A DNA stretch of 64,000 nucleotides from Paraburkholderia fungorum (GTDB taxonomy: Bacteria > Pseudomonadota > Gammaproteobacteria > Burkholderiales > Burkholderiaceae): assembly GCF_902833645.1 (NCBI RefSeq), contig NZ_CADFGE010000015.1, forward strand, positions 1-64,000, given 5' to 3'. Position numbers and translations under genes: made by a program. A model generated the notes under the pieces. That model saw only the letters and a list, made by a program, of their open reading frames with translations, did no database searches and was not told the origin of the DNA. Positions 36,292 through 45,017 of this stretch are shown in pieces. How positions within the stretch are numbered: position 1 is the first letter of the stretch; every line of letters begins with the position of its first letter.

Positions 36292-37323
36292 TTACAGCAA
36301 ACCTGCCTGGCGCAGCAGCTTGCCGGCCTGGCTGTCGTCGCCGAGTTGCTGGATGGTCAGCGCCGGCGGGTTCAGTTCAGCGAACGGCTTGAGGATCGGG
36401 TCCGACGCCACGCCTGCGCGCAGCGGATACTCGAACATGACGTGGCTGTTCGCCATCAACTGCTGGGCGCGCTCGCTAACCAGGTAGGCCAGAAACTTCT
36501 GTGCGCCGTCGGCGTTGTGAGCCGACTTCAGTACCGCCGCGCCCGACACGTTCACCGTCGCGCCGGCATCGCCGTTGCCGAAGTGATAGATCGCGCTGCG
36601 GGTCTTCGCATCGCCGATCTCAGCGTGCAGACGTGCCCAGTAGTAGTTGTTGATCAGGCCGGTTGCAACACCGCCGCGATTGACGGCGGCCACCACGCCT
36701 TCGTCGTCGTCGAAAATCTGCGCGTTGGCTTTCAGACCCTTCAGCCATGCGACGGTTTGCGCTTCGCCCTTCAGGGCAAGTACCGCGCTCACCAGCGGCA
36801 GGAAGTCGCCGTCGCTAGGCGCAATGCCGACTTTGCCTTTCCATTCCGGCTTGGCCAGATCGAACAGCGACTGCGGCAGTTGCGACGGTTGCAGCTTGGT
36901 GGTGTTGTAGGCCAGCACGTTTTCGCGCGCGGTCACGCCGACCCATGCGCCGGTCGGCGAGCTGAAGCGCGCCGGCACGGTAGCGAGCGTCGAGCTGTCC
37001 ACCTTGCTCAGCAGGCCTTTCTCTTCGAGCAGCATCAGCTCGGGCGAGTTTTCGGTGAAATACACGTCAGCGGGCGTCGCTGCGCCTTCCGCGACGATTT
37101 GCGCCGCCATTGCCGGGCCTTCGCCGTTACGGATCTTCACCGAAATGCCGGACTGCTTTTCGAAGTCCTTGGCGAGCAGATTGACGACCTGTTCGTGCTG
37201 CGCGTTGTACAGCGTGATCGACGCGGCGTGGGCCGCCGAGGGTACGGTTGCGAACGCGGCCAGCGTGAGGGCGGCAGCGCTGCTGAGCAAGCGCAGGCGG
37301 GTGCCAAACCAGGAATGAGCCAT
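36292..37323 (-). CDS. fbpA: Ferric iron ABC transporter periplasmic binding protein, FbpA-like
   Basis: 343 aa with a signal peptide ending near AHAAS (about residue 34). The two adjacent tyrosines in LINNYYWARL (Y227, Y228) and the early histidine in NAQHEQV (H43) match iron-coordinating residues of FbpA/FutA proteins. It delivers Fe(III) to FbpBC. It follows the DyP peroxidase gene by 81 bp on the same strand. Confidence 0.9.
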   Translation of the reverse strand: MAHSWFGTRLRLLSSAAALTLAAFATVPSAAHAASITLYNAQHEQVVNLLAKDFEKQSGISVKIRNGEGPAMAAQIVAEGAATPADVYFTENSPELMLLEEKGLLSKVDSSTLATVPARFSSPTGAWVGVTARENVLAYNTTKLQPSQLPQSLFDLAKPEWKGKVGIAPSDGDFLPLVSAVLALKGEAQTVAWLKGLKANAQIFDDDEGVVAAVNRGGVATGLINNYYWARLHAEIGDAKTRSAIYHFGNGDAGATVNVSGAAVLKSAHNADGAQKFLAYLVSERAQQLMANSHVMFEYPLRAGVASDPILKPFAELNPPALTIQQLGDDSQAGKLLRQAGLL

Positions 37324-37404
37324 GATCCTAAAATCCGTTAGTGATGTTGTTGGTCTTCAAAGCGCCGCCTGCCTCATGGCCGGCGGCTTGCTGCTCAGCT
37401 TGCA

Positions 37405-38817
37405 TTACGTCTCGAACAGCCCCGCGCCGATATACGAACCCGGTTTCGCGCCCGGCGGCACCGCGAATATCGCGCTGCCTACGTGCGTCGTGAACTGGTT
37501 CATCATGTCGAACTTCGAGAGCTTTTCGTTGATCGGAATGAAGCCGGTACGCGGGTCGCTCTGGTGAGCGAGGAAAATCAGTCCCGCGTCGTACTCGGTT
37601 TCCTGACGCCATGGCGGCCAGCGCTCGATATAGAAGTTCGTGCTGTCGTTGTACGAATAGGAACGGCGCAGAATCTGCGCACCGTTGTTGCTGGCCTGAT
37701 TCGACAGACGCACGTGCGAGTTCTCCGGGATCACCGGATTGCCGTCCTTGTCTTCTTCCTTCAGGTCGACCGGGTCGAACTCGTTCTTCTTGCCGATCGG
37801 CGCGCCGCTGTATTTGTGACGGCCGAACACCTGTTCCTGGAAGTCGACTTCGGTGTTGTCCCAATGCTCGAGCGTGATGCGGATGCGCCGCACCACGGTG
37901 TAGGTGCCGCCTTCCATCCACGGTGCGTCGGCCGTGGCGCCGGCCCACACGAACTCGTTCATCAACTGCGGCTTCGCGGTCGACGGATTGTTGGTGCCGT
38001 CCTTGAAACCCATCAGATTACGCGGCGTCTGACCGCGCGGACCGGACAGGAAACCGGATTGGCCCCAGCGCATCGCGGCGGTGCCGTAAGCGAGGCGCGC
38101 CAATTGCCGGACCGCGTGAAACGCGACCTGCTGATCGTTCGCGCAGGCCTGGATGAACAGGTCGCCGCCGGTCTTCTGCTCGATCAGCTGATCGCCGTTG
38201 AAACGTGGCAGATCGACGAGCGCGGCGGGGCGGCGCGCGGCGAGGCCGTAGCGGTCCTTGCCGTCCTTTGTGAACAGCCCCGGGCCGAAACCGAACGTGA
38301 TCGTCAGGCCGCACGGGCCGAGACCGAGCACGTCGCCGGAATCGGGCGCGGCTTTGGCGTTGGTCGGGCTGTAGGCCGCGTTGTTGGCGGTCGTGTCGGC
38401 GGCGCTACCGGTTTGCGCGTCGGCCTTCGTGCTGACCGGCGTATCGGCCCTAGTGTCGGTCAGCTCGGTTCTGGCCGCGGCGCCGGTCGGCAGCGGCGCG
38501 GCCGTGTGGCCTTGCGTCATGCGCGCGGCGGCGTCGGTCCACGCACGCAGCAGCGCGATCACGTCGGCGCGGTTCGCGGTTGTCAGATCGAGCGCGGCGA
38601 CATACGTGTGGCTCTGCTGCGGCGTGACAATGCCGCCTTGATGCAAACCGTAGAACGGCTCGACTGCCTGGGTCGGATCGGCGGCGTGTGCCGGCGTCTT
38701 GCCAAGCGCGGCCTGGGCGATGCCGGTCGCACCGAGGCTCGCGCCCGCTGCGACCGCCGCACTGCCGGCCTTCAGAAAACCGCGCCGTGAGGGCCGCGGG
38801 GGTTGATCGTTTGCCAT
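37405..38817 (-). CDS. efeB: Tat-exported DyP-type peroxidase, EfeB-like
   Basis: 470 aa. A twin-arginine signal (RRGFLKAGSAAVAAGASLG) exports a folded haem protein. DyP hallmarks: GFKDGTNNP with D273, proximal haem ligand H368 in NSHVRL, and the distal arginine in ILRRSYSYN (384-385). EfeB is a periplasmic peroxidase or deferrochelatase that works with EfeO/EfeU in E. coli; here those are absent and FbpABC genes follow. Residues about 103-160 are a low-complexity Thr/Ala/Asp-rich insert, which accounts for the extra length over the usual 420-430 aa. Confidence 0.9.
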   Translation of the reverse strand: MANDQPPRPSRRGFLKAGSAAVAAGASLGATGIAQAALGKTPAHAADPTQAVEPFYGLHQGGIVTPQQSHTYVAALDLTTANRADVIALLRAWTDAAARMTQGHTAAPLPTGAAARTELTDTRADTPVSTKADAQTGSAADTTANNAAYSPTNAKAAPDSGDVLGLGPCGLTITFGFGPGLFTKDGKDRYGLAARRPAALVDLPRFNGDQLIEQKTGGDLFIQACANDQQVAFHAVRQLARLAYGTAAMRWGQSGFLSGPRGQTPRNLMGFKDGTNNPSTAKPQLMNEFVWAGATADAPWMEGGTYTVVRRIRITLEHWDNTEVDFQEQVFGRHKYSGAPIGKKNEFDPVDLKEEDKDGNPVIPENSHVRLSNQASNNGAQILRRSYSYNDSTNFYIERWPPWRQETEYDAGLIFLAHQSDPRTGFIPINEKLSKFDMMNQFTTHVGSAIFAVPPGAKPGSYIGAGLFET

Positions 38818-38896
38818 GGTTACTTCGCCTTCAGTTGGCGGTGGGGGTGTGCCGCAAGCGCGTCCGGCTCGCCGGCCGGATTCGCGCCTGGCTGGT

Positions 38897-40048
38897 TTAC
38901 TTCGCGAGGACCAGCGTGTTCACGTCGTCCTGCACGTAATAGAAACCGTCGCCTTCGGGCGTCAGGGCGAGACCGAACAGGTCGCCGTTGCCGGGGGGCG
39001 ACTGGGCCTTGTCAGTGTCGATCCAGCGCGCGTAGAGCTGTTTGCCGCTGGCCGGGTCGATTTCGACGATCTGGCCGTTCAACGCGTTGGTGACGAGCAG
39101 GTGGCCGTTCGGCGCGGTGACCATGGCGAGCGGGCGATGCAGCAGACCGTCGGCGGTCAGTTGGCGACCCACGCCGGCGCTGGTGTCGCGCGTCATCGGT
39201 TCGTCGATTTCGGTGATGCGGTTGCCGATTGCATCGGAGACGTACAGCAGTTTCTGATCGCCCGACAGCGCGAGGCCGGTCGGACCGACGAGGAACACGC
39301 CCTTGTCCGCCTGCGCGCCGAAGCCGCTGCCGATCACGGTTTCCTTCTTCACGACCGGCGCCTTGCCGGCCGGCACGTCGAGGTCCAGACGCAGGATGGT
39401 GGCCTGCTTGAACACCGGCGGATTGCCTTGCGCTCCGCCCACGCCGAAGCCGGCATTGCTGACGAACAGCGTCGCGCTCGTGCCGTTGTCGACGACCGCC
39501 ATGTTGCCCCACGGATCGTTGATGTTCGGGCTGGTGATGGTCGATGCGACCTTGCCGTTCGGATCGATCACGATCAGGCAGCCGGCGCCCTTGGTGCCGG
39601 TGGTGCCGTCATTGCTCGGCGTGCTGCCGACGATCACGTAGCCCGATTTGAGCATCGTCATCGCGGTCGACAGACCGATGCCGCCCGGACATTCCTTGAG
39701 ATCGCGCGGCACTGTTGCGAACACCGTCATCTGTTTGGTGTCCGGATGATAGTTGACGATCGTGCTGCCGGTGCCTTGCAGATTGGTCGAGTTATTGAAG
39801 TTCCCGACCAGCACGTCGCCTTGCTTGACGGTGCCTGCCGTGACCGGCGCGACCACGACCGCATACGGATTCTGGTCGCCGTTCTCCGGCACCGTGTTGA
39901 TCAGCGTGGAGTGGTGCTTGATGGTTTCGAGGAACCCTTGCGGCTCGGCCTGGGCAACGCCGGCCGTCACGAATGCAGCGGCGCTGACGGTTGCGGCAAT
40001 CAGGGCCCGCGCGGTGCGCGGCAAAAATTTGCGCGTGGGATGGTTCAT
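38897..40048 (-). CDS. Secreted beta-propeller protein of unknown function in the iron locus
   Basis: 383 aa after a signal peptide (cleavage near AQAEP, residue 34). Repeated strands of the NHL/SMP-30 type are visible: GDVLVGNFNNSTNLQGTG, GPTGLALSGDQKLLYVSDAIG, RPLAMVTAPNGHLLVTNALNG, LFGLALTPEGDGFYYVQDD. This implies a six- or seven-bladed propeller in the periplasm. GGAGG lies 7 bases before the ATG at 40048. No catalytic motif seen; a role in binding iron complexes is only suggested by the operon. Confidence 0.8.
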   Translation of the reverse strand: MNHPTRKFLPRTARALIAATVSAAAFVTAGVAQAEPQGFLETIKHHSTLINTVPENGDQNPYAVVVAPVTAGTVKQGDVLVGNFNNSTNLQGTGSTIVNYHPDTKQMTVFATVPRDLKECPGGIGLSTAMTMLKSGYVIVGSTPSNDGTTGTKGAGCLIVIDPNGKVASTITSPNINDPWGNMAVVDNGTSATLFVSNAGFGVGGAQGNPPVFKQATILRLDLDVPAGKAPVVKKETVIGSGFGAQADKGVFLVGPTGLALSGDQKLLYVSDAIGNRITEIDEPMTRDTSAGVGRQLTADGLLHRPLAMVTAPNGHLLVTNALNGQIVEIDPASGKQLYARWIDTDKAQSPPGNGDLFGLALTPEGDGFYYVQDDVNTLVLAK

Positions 40049-40160
40049 GAGTGTGCCTCCGTGCCTGAGCACAAAGCGGTAGTTACGGTCATGATCGACA
40101 GCATGGCGTTCGATTTAATCGGGTTATGCGAATCTGCGTGGGTAGTCATGGCGAACGGCA

Positions 40161-41672
40161 TCAGAACGTGATGTTGGTCCGCAGACCGACGACGAACGTA
40201 TTGCGCAGCGGTTGCGTCGGCGCGCTCGGGTTCTGGCCGGCGCCGGCATTGAACGTGTATTGCGCATCGGCTTGCAATTGCCACCACGGGGTGACCTGGT
40301 ACTGGTAGGTCGCTTCAAGCGTGGTTTCGCTGGTGCGTACGCCATAGGGTCCGCCGCTGAATACCTGGTTATCCTGATCGAGGCCGTTCGCGTGGTTGCC
40401 GACCTTGATATAGGTGAGCGCAATACCGGCGCTGTCGTTGTCGCGGCCGGCGAACGGCGCTTTCAGCACGATGCCGAGGTTGGCGGACAGACTCACCAGA
40501 TTGCGGTCGCCCGGTGCGCCCATCACCCGCCCGAAAACGCTGAGGCTGCGCGGCTCGTCCGGATCGGGGCGCCAGATCATCTGGTCGGCTACCGCGTAGA
40601 TGCTGTAGTCGCCATGATGGTTCTGCGCGACGCCGGTGCTCGCCGGGTTCGCAAGCGAAAGACCGGTGTTGTCGAAGCGCTGATCGGCGAAGCTGCCGTT
40701 GTTGTACCAGAGGCCGAGCTTGTAGGTTCCCGGCAGACCGCCGCCGCCCGTGCCGACCATTTCACCGTCGGCCGGTTGATTGATCGCGTACTGCAACTCG
40801 CCGATGTACAACGCGCCGTTATGCAGGTTGAAGTTGGTGCCGCTCTTGTTGTTCGGATTGTTGCCGAGCGGATCGCCGTCAAACACGCCGACGAGCGCTG
40901 TCAACGAAGGGGTGATCTGGCCGCGCACGCGCACGCCGAGATCGGCCAGCGGATAGGCGGGACCGCCGGAAGGCATGTCGTACGAGGGCAGCGCGGGCCA
41001 GCCGAACATCGTGTTGACGAACAGTGCCGCGTTCGAACTGGTGATGAACTCCTGATCGATACTCTGCTGACCGATCTTGATGTCGACACGCTTGTTCAGG
41101 AACGACTGCTGATACCACAATTCCCACAGGCGGGTAGCGTCATCGGCTTCGATACCGCTTGCCGTGTTCAGCGTACCCAGCTTGTTGGCGCTGAGGTTGG
41201 CGCCGTGGATCTGCAACGCGCTGACGTTGAACAGGCCGCCCGGCAAACCGAACGCCTTTTGCGTATCCATCTGCAAGGTCGCGGTCGTGAGGCCGTCGTA
41301 ATCCGCGCCGCGCGCAAGGCCGCCGCGCAGGTTGTCGAGCACTTCACTGGTTTCGGTGAGCGCGAACGTCACGCCATATTTGCCGAGCCAAGGGCGCAGG
41401 CCGCCGATGTCGCCGAGCAACGTCGCGCGATTCCACACGCCGGTCCATTGATTCGTTTGAGTCGCCTTGATGTTCAGGTCGGCTTCGGGCGCTTCCGGTG
41501 CGGCATCGGGATTGGCGTCGGCCATGGCTACGCCGGCGGTCAACGAGGCCCAGGCGAAAGCGGTGCAGAGCGCAAGGCGCCGCATCGAAGGCAAACGCGA
41601 ACGGCGCGCGGTGCCGGCGTCGCGAAGCCAACGCGCCAGGCCGGCGCGTTCAGTTGATTGGGCGAACTTCAT
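40161..41672 (-). CDS. OprB-family outer-membrane porin
   Basis: 503 aa. After a signal peptide (to about residue 38) and a short Glu/Pro-rich linker comes a barrel with OprB features: WNRATLLGDIGGLRPWLGKYGVTF at the start, WELWYQQSFLNKRVDIKIGQQSIDQEF, and a terminal strand ending in TNITF with the aromatic last residue. OprB porins are usually carbohydrate-selective, but this copy heads an iron-uptake operon. AAGGAT precedes the ATG at 41672. A Fur-like box and promoter lie upstream. Confidence 0.87.
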   Translation of the reverse strand: MKFAQSTERAGLARWLRDAGTARRSRLPSMRRLALCTAFAWASLTAGVAMADANPDAAPEAPEADLNIKATQTNQWTGVWNRATLLGDIGGLRPWLGKYGVTFALTETSEVLDNLRGGLARGADYDGLTTATLQMDTQKAFGLPGGLFNVSALQIHGANLSANKLGTLNTASGIEADDATRLWELWYQQSFLNKRVDIKIGQQSIDQEFITSSNAALFVNTMFGWPALPSYDMPSGGPAYPLADLGVRVRGQITPSLTALVGVFDGDPLGNNPNNKSGTNFNLHNGALYIGELQYAINQPADGEMVGTGGGGLPGTYKLGLWYNNGSFADQRFDNTGLSLANPASTGVAQNHHGDYSIYAVADQMIWRPDPDEPRSLSVFGRVMGAPGDRNLVSLSANLGIVLKAPFAGRDNDSAGIALTYIKVGNHANGLDQDNQVFSGGPYGVRTSETTLEATYQYQVTPWWQLQADAQYTFNAGAGQNPSAPTQPLRNTFVVGLRTNITF

Positions 41673-41784
41673 CGAAATCCTTATTTGTGTTGTATCGACT
41701 GATCTAACCATCGCGGCATTACGTTGCCGTAAAGCGTGCGAGTTGCCGCATCGGTTCGCGACGCCTCATGCAGCAGATGGCGAG

Positions 41785-41813
41785 ATCGTACGCATGCGGA
41801 ATAAGTGCGTCAA
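41785..41813 (-). promoter_or_regulatory. Sigma-70 promoter of the iron operon
   Basis: For leftward transcription, TTGACG (41813-41808) and TACGAT (41790-41785) are separated by exactly 17 bp. The start would fall about 100 bp before the porin ATG. The Fur-like box abuts the -35 on its upstream side. Confidence 0.6.
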
Positions 41814-41816
41814 CAC

Positions 41817-41835
41817 AAATGAGAACGATTCGCAT
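41817..41835 (-). promoter_or_regulatory. Fur-like box of the iron operon
   Basis: AAATGAGAACGATTCGCAT on the plus strand closely follows the Fur-box form common in pseudomonads and burkholderias (AATGAGAAT.ATTCGCAT). It matches the TonB-receptor box at 31454-31472 at 15 of 19 positions, in the same orientation relative to the gene. Confidence 0.7.
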
Positions 41836-42165
41836 CAATATTACTGGTGTGTAATTTTGAGCTTTACGGACTGCTACTAAAGGCTGTTTGTGCGTAAGTT
41901 AAAGTGAATAAATATGTAATGTTTTGGTATGAATCTGGCCATGTCGAATCGCTGCCAGGCGGAGCGGGGGCGAAAAGCGGGCGTAACTCGAAAGCTCAAT
42001 GTCAGGAGCCGGACGTGAGCAGGCAGGCGCGAGTGGTGGATTCGTGTTCCGTCGAGCGGGTAACAAAAGAAGCTATGATCATCTTCCGATGCCGCGCGAT
42101 GGCGCGAAGCACTTCTCAAGCGCATACCAGGCGCACAATTTCCAAACCCTACCGGGACGACACCG

Positions 42166-43002
42166 ATGTCACATACCGTGAATCTGGAAAATTACTTCAC
42201 CCGCATAGGCTACCAGGGGCCTCGCGCGGCGACGTTGGAAGTGCTTCAGGAACTCCATAAGCTGCACCCCAGATCGATTCCTTTCGAGAACCTGAACCCG
42301 CTCACGCATCGCGCGGTGAAACTCGATCTCGAATCAATCGAACACAAGCTGATCACGCAAAAACGCGGCGGCTATTGCTTCGAGCAGAACGCATTGTTCG
42401 CGAATGTCCTGATGCAGTTGGGCTTCGACGTAACGCCTTTGCTCGGCCGGGTTCTTTGGGGCCGCGAATCCGGCACGATTCCGCCGCGCACGCACATGGT
42501 CCTGCGGGTCGACATCGGGAACGAAGCGTGGATCGCCGACGTCGGTTTCGGCAGCGTGACGCTGACCGCTCCGCTGCGGCTCGTCGCCGGCAGCGCGCAG
42601 CCCACCCAGCTGGGCACGTTCCGTCTGGCCGATGCGGCGCGCGGTGCGCTCTATCTCGAAGTGCAGTCTCGCGATGAATCCTGGGCTCGCGTCTACCGTT
42701 TCGACCTGCACCCGGTCGAATGGATCGACTACGAGACATCGAACTGGTACACCTCGACCGCGCCGGAATCCGTGTTCCTGAACCACCTGATCGTTTGCCT
42801 CGTCCTGCCGGAATCGCGCCTGACCTTGCTCGACAACCAGTTGAACGAACGCGCGGCGGATGGCCAGATCATCAGCGAGCGGCAATTGAAGAGTGCGGAC
42901 GAACTCGCGACTTGCCTGCACGATCAATTCGGCCTGAACACGGGGGACATCGACATGGCGGACGTGTTCGGGCGCGTGAGTTCGGCTTCGGCTCTGGCCT
43001 AA
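42166..43002 (+). CDS. nat: Arylamine N-acetyltransferase
   Basis: 278 aa, standard length. The cysteine-protease-like triad is complete: C71 in RGGYCFEQN, H110 in RTHMVLRV and D125 in ADVGFG. It transfers acetyl from acetyl-CoA to arylamines and hydrazines. The same-strand methyltransferase-like gene follows after 79 bp. Confidence 0.93.
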   Translation: MSHTVNLENYFTRIGYQGPRAATLEVLQELHKLHPRSIPFENLNPLTHRAVKLDLESIEHKLITQKRGGYCFEQNALFANVLMQLGFDVTPLLGRVLWGRESGTIPPRTHMVLRVDIGNEAWIADVGFGSVTLTAPLRLVAGSAQPTQLGTFRLADAARGALYLEVQSRDESWARVYRFDLHPVEWIDYETSNWYTSTAPESVFLNHLIVCLVLPESRLTLLDNQLNERAADGQIISERQLKSADELATCLHDQFGLNTGDIDMADVFGRVSSASALA

Positions 43003-43081
43003 GGCAGGGCATCGCGGGCATAACGAGCGCCCAGGCGGCGCTCCTTCGCCCATAACCACTCACACGCGCCACGACCCAACC

Positions 43082-43762
43082 ATGATCACGCGCCTCATCC
43101 TCCAAACGTCGCTCTGGCTGGCATGCATGGGCGCGCTGCTGTTCGGCGCCGCGGGCACGTTCGCCTGGCCTGCGGGCTGGTGGTATCTGATCGAGACAGG
43201 CGGCCTGAGTCTGTGGGTCGGTTTGTGGCTGGCGCGCCATGACCCTGGTCTGCTTGCCGAGCGTCTCGCGCCGATCGTGCAGGCGCAACAAAGCCGCTGG
43301 GACCGAATTTTCATGGTGGCGGTGACGGTGGTCTGGAGCGCCTGGCTCGTCCTGATGGGACTCGACGCTGTGCGTTACCGCTGGTCGGCGCCGTTTCCGG
43401 TTTGGCTGATGAGTGTCGGCTCGCTGTGCATTCTTGTCTGCCTGCTTCTCTGCCTGATTGTTTTCCGGGCCAATAGCTATGCCGCGCCGGTTGTGAAGAT
43501 TCAGACAGGCCGTGGCCATAAAGTCATCGACACCGGCCCGTATGCCCATGTCCGTCATCCCATGTACTCGGCCGCGCTGTTGCTGTTCATCGGCACGCCG
43601 TTGCTGCTGGGTTCATGGTGGGGGCTTGCCTGCGTGCCGGTGATGGTGATCGGTATCGGCTGGCGCGCGGTACGCGAGGAGCGCGTACTGGCAGAACAAC
43701 TCGACGGCTATACCGGCTACGTCTCACGCGTGCGTTACCGCTTCGTGCCGTTCATCTGGTAG
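43082..43762 (+). CDS. Isoprenylcysteine carboxyl methyltransferase-family membrane protein
   Basis: 226 aa with about five or six helices. The SAM-binding signature TGPYAHVRHPMYSAALLLFIGTPL and the later YVSRVRYRFVPFIW are typical of the bacterial ICMT/PEMT-like family, whose substrates in bacteria are mostly unknown. It is downstream of nat on the same strand and may be co-transcribed. Confidence 0.82.
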   Translation: MITRLILQTSLWLACMGALLFGAAGTFAWPAGWWYLIETGGLSLWVGLWLARHDPGLLAERLAPIVQAQQSRWDRIFMVAVTVVWSAWLVLMGLDAVRYRWSAPFPVWLMSVGSLCILVCLLLCLIVFRANSYAAPVVKIQTGRGHKVIDTGPYAHVRHPMYSAALLLFIGTPLLLGSWWGLACVPVMVIGIGWRAVREERVLAEQLDGYTGYVSRVRYRFVPFIW

Positions 43763-43810
43763 GGCGCGCAACGCGCCGATTCGAACTGCGCCAGCATTCA
43801 GACACCAACC

Positions 43811-43820
43811 TGTCTAGACA
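43811..43820. promoter_or_regulatory. Upstream HutC-type palindrome
   Basis: TGTCTAGACA is a perfect palindrome, in the context CTGTCTAGACAAA, about 230 bp before the binding-protein gene. It resembles the second site at 43983-43994. GntR/HutC regulators commonly bind such short symmetric sites. Confidence 0.55.
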
Positions 43821-43967
43821 AAAGAAATCGAACTGGTGCATCCGGCTTCGCTCGGTGCGCCATGTTCGTGCGTTCGAAGCTCCCTTTAGAGCCTTGTCAC
43901 ACGGCATCTTATAGGGGCTTACCCGATGATCCGCATGATTTCAAACAAATCCTCTTGCGATGGCTTT

Positions 43968-43994
43968 TTGACTCATGCAGACTTGTCTATACAA
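43968..43994 (+). promoter_or_regulatory. Promoter with overlapping HutC-type operator
   Basis: TTGACT at 43968-43973 can serve as -35. TTGTCTATACAA at 43983-43994, a near-perfect palindrome, covers the -10 position (TACAAA with a 16-bp spacer). A repressor bound here would block the amino-acid transport/lyase operon. Confidence 0.55.
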
Positions 43995-44051
43995 ATTAAG
44001 GCGCAGTTAAAAGTCCAGTTCGGCGGTTTCCCCAATCCAAGGAGTTTCGAC

Positions 44052-44912
44052 GTGAAAGTGAAGCGCACGACGTTAGCAAAAGCATTGATGGGTGCCATTC
44101 TCGGCGCCGCGACGATTTTCGCGGCACCCGTGCAGGCCAAAGACTGGAAGACGGTGACGATCGCCCTCGAAGGCGGTTACGCACCATGGAACCTGACGTT
44201 GCCGGGCGGCAAGCTGGGCGGCTTCGAACCTGAACTGGTCGCCAATCTGTGCGAGCGCATCAAGCTGCAGTGCAACCTCGTGGCGCAAGACTGGGACGGC
44301 ATGATTCCCGGTCTGCAGGCGGGCAAGTTCGACGTGTTGATGGACGCGATTTCGATCACGCCGGAACGTGAAAAGATCATCGCGTTCTCGAGGCCTTACG
44401 CCGCTACGCCGGCCACGTTCGCCGTGACCGACGCGAAGGTGTTGCCCAAGGCGGCGCCTGGCGCGCCGGTCGTCAAGCTGTCGGGCGATCCGAAGACCGA
44501 TCAGCCCACCGTCGACGCTTTGCGCAAGCAGCTGAAGGGCAAGACCATCGGCATTCAGTCGGGCACGGTCTACACCAAATTCATCAACGACGGCTTCAAG
44601 GACGTGTCCACGATCCGTGTCTACAAGACCTCGCCTGAGCGCGACCTCGATCTGGCCAATGGCCGTATCGACGCCTCGTTCGACGACGTGACCTACTACG
44701 CCGCCAACATGGACAAGAAGGACAACGCGTCGATCATCATGGCCGGCCCGAAGATCGGCGGCCCGATCTGGGGTCCGGGTGAAGGCCTCGCGTTCCGCAA
44801 GCAGGATGCCGACCTGAAAGCGAAGTTCGACACCGCGATTAGCGCCGCGCTCGCAGACGGCACCGTCAAGAAACTTTCCACCAAGTGGTTCAAGACCGAC
44901 GTCACGCCTTGA
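44052..44912 (+). CDS. Amino-acid ABC transporter periplasmic binding protein (HisJ/OccT-like)
   Basis: 286 aa from a GTG start placed 8 bases after AGGAG; the open frame upstream lacks a ribosome site. Signal peptide to about residue 30, then a family-3 solute-binding fold (TIALEGGYAPWNLTLPGGKLGGFEPEL, DWDGMIPGLQAGKFDVLMDAISITPEREKIIAFSRPY). It is similar to basic-amino-acid and opine binding proteins. The adjacent lyase-like gene suggests histidine or a related compound. Confidence 0.88.
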   Translation: MKVKRTTLAKALMGAILGAATIFAAPVQAKDWKTVTIALEGGYAPWNLTLPGGKLGGFEPELVANLCERIKLQCNLVAQDWDGMIPGLQAGKFDVLMDAISITPEREKIIAFSRPYAATPATFAVTDAKVLPKAAPGAPVVKLSGDPKTDQPTVDALRKQLKGKTIGIQSGTVYTKFINDGFKDVSTIRVYKTSPERDLDLANGRIDASFDDVTYYAANMDKKDNASIIMAGPKIGGPIWGPGEGLAFRKQDADLKAKFDTAISAALADGTVKKLSTKWFKTDVTP

Positions 44913-45017
44913 TTCGCTCCTGAGCTGTTTGAGCGTTCAGAAGTAACGGCCTGCGCGGTGTGAAGAAACCGGGCAGGCCCACGGGTTCGATCCGTCGCAA
45001 TGGATGAGGGGTAGGGA

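Larger units (their letters stand above)
41673..42165. other. Divergent intergenic region with the iron-operon promoter
   Basis: About 490 bp between the porin gene and the N-acetyltransferase gene. It holds the Fur-like box and leftward promoter listed separately. The right part (41880-42165) is moderately AT-rich and probably carries the promoter of the rightward gene; no gene seen. Confidence 0.5.

Noticed and set aside
28988..41657. Long open frames on the plus strand opposite the TonB receptor, DyP, propeller and porin genes (up to 587 codons)
   Set aside because: They mirror real minus-strand genes, have Arg/His-rich or low-information translations and no ribosome sites; they arise from the high GC content.
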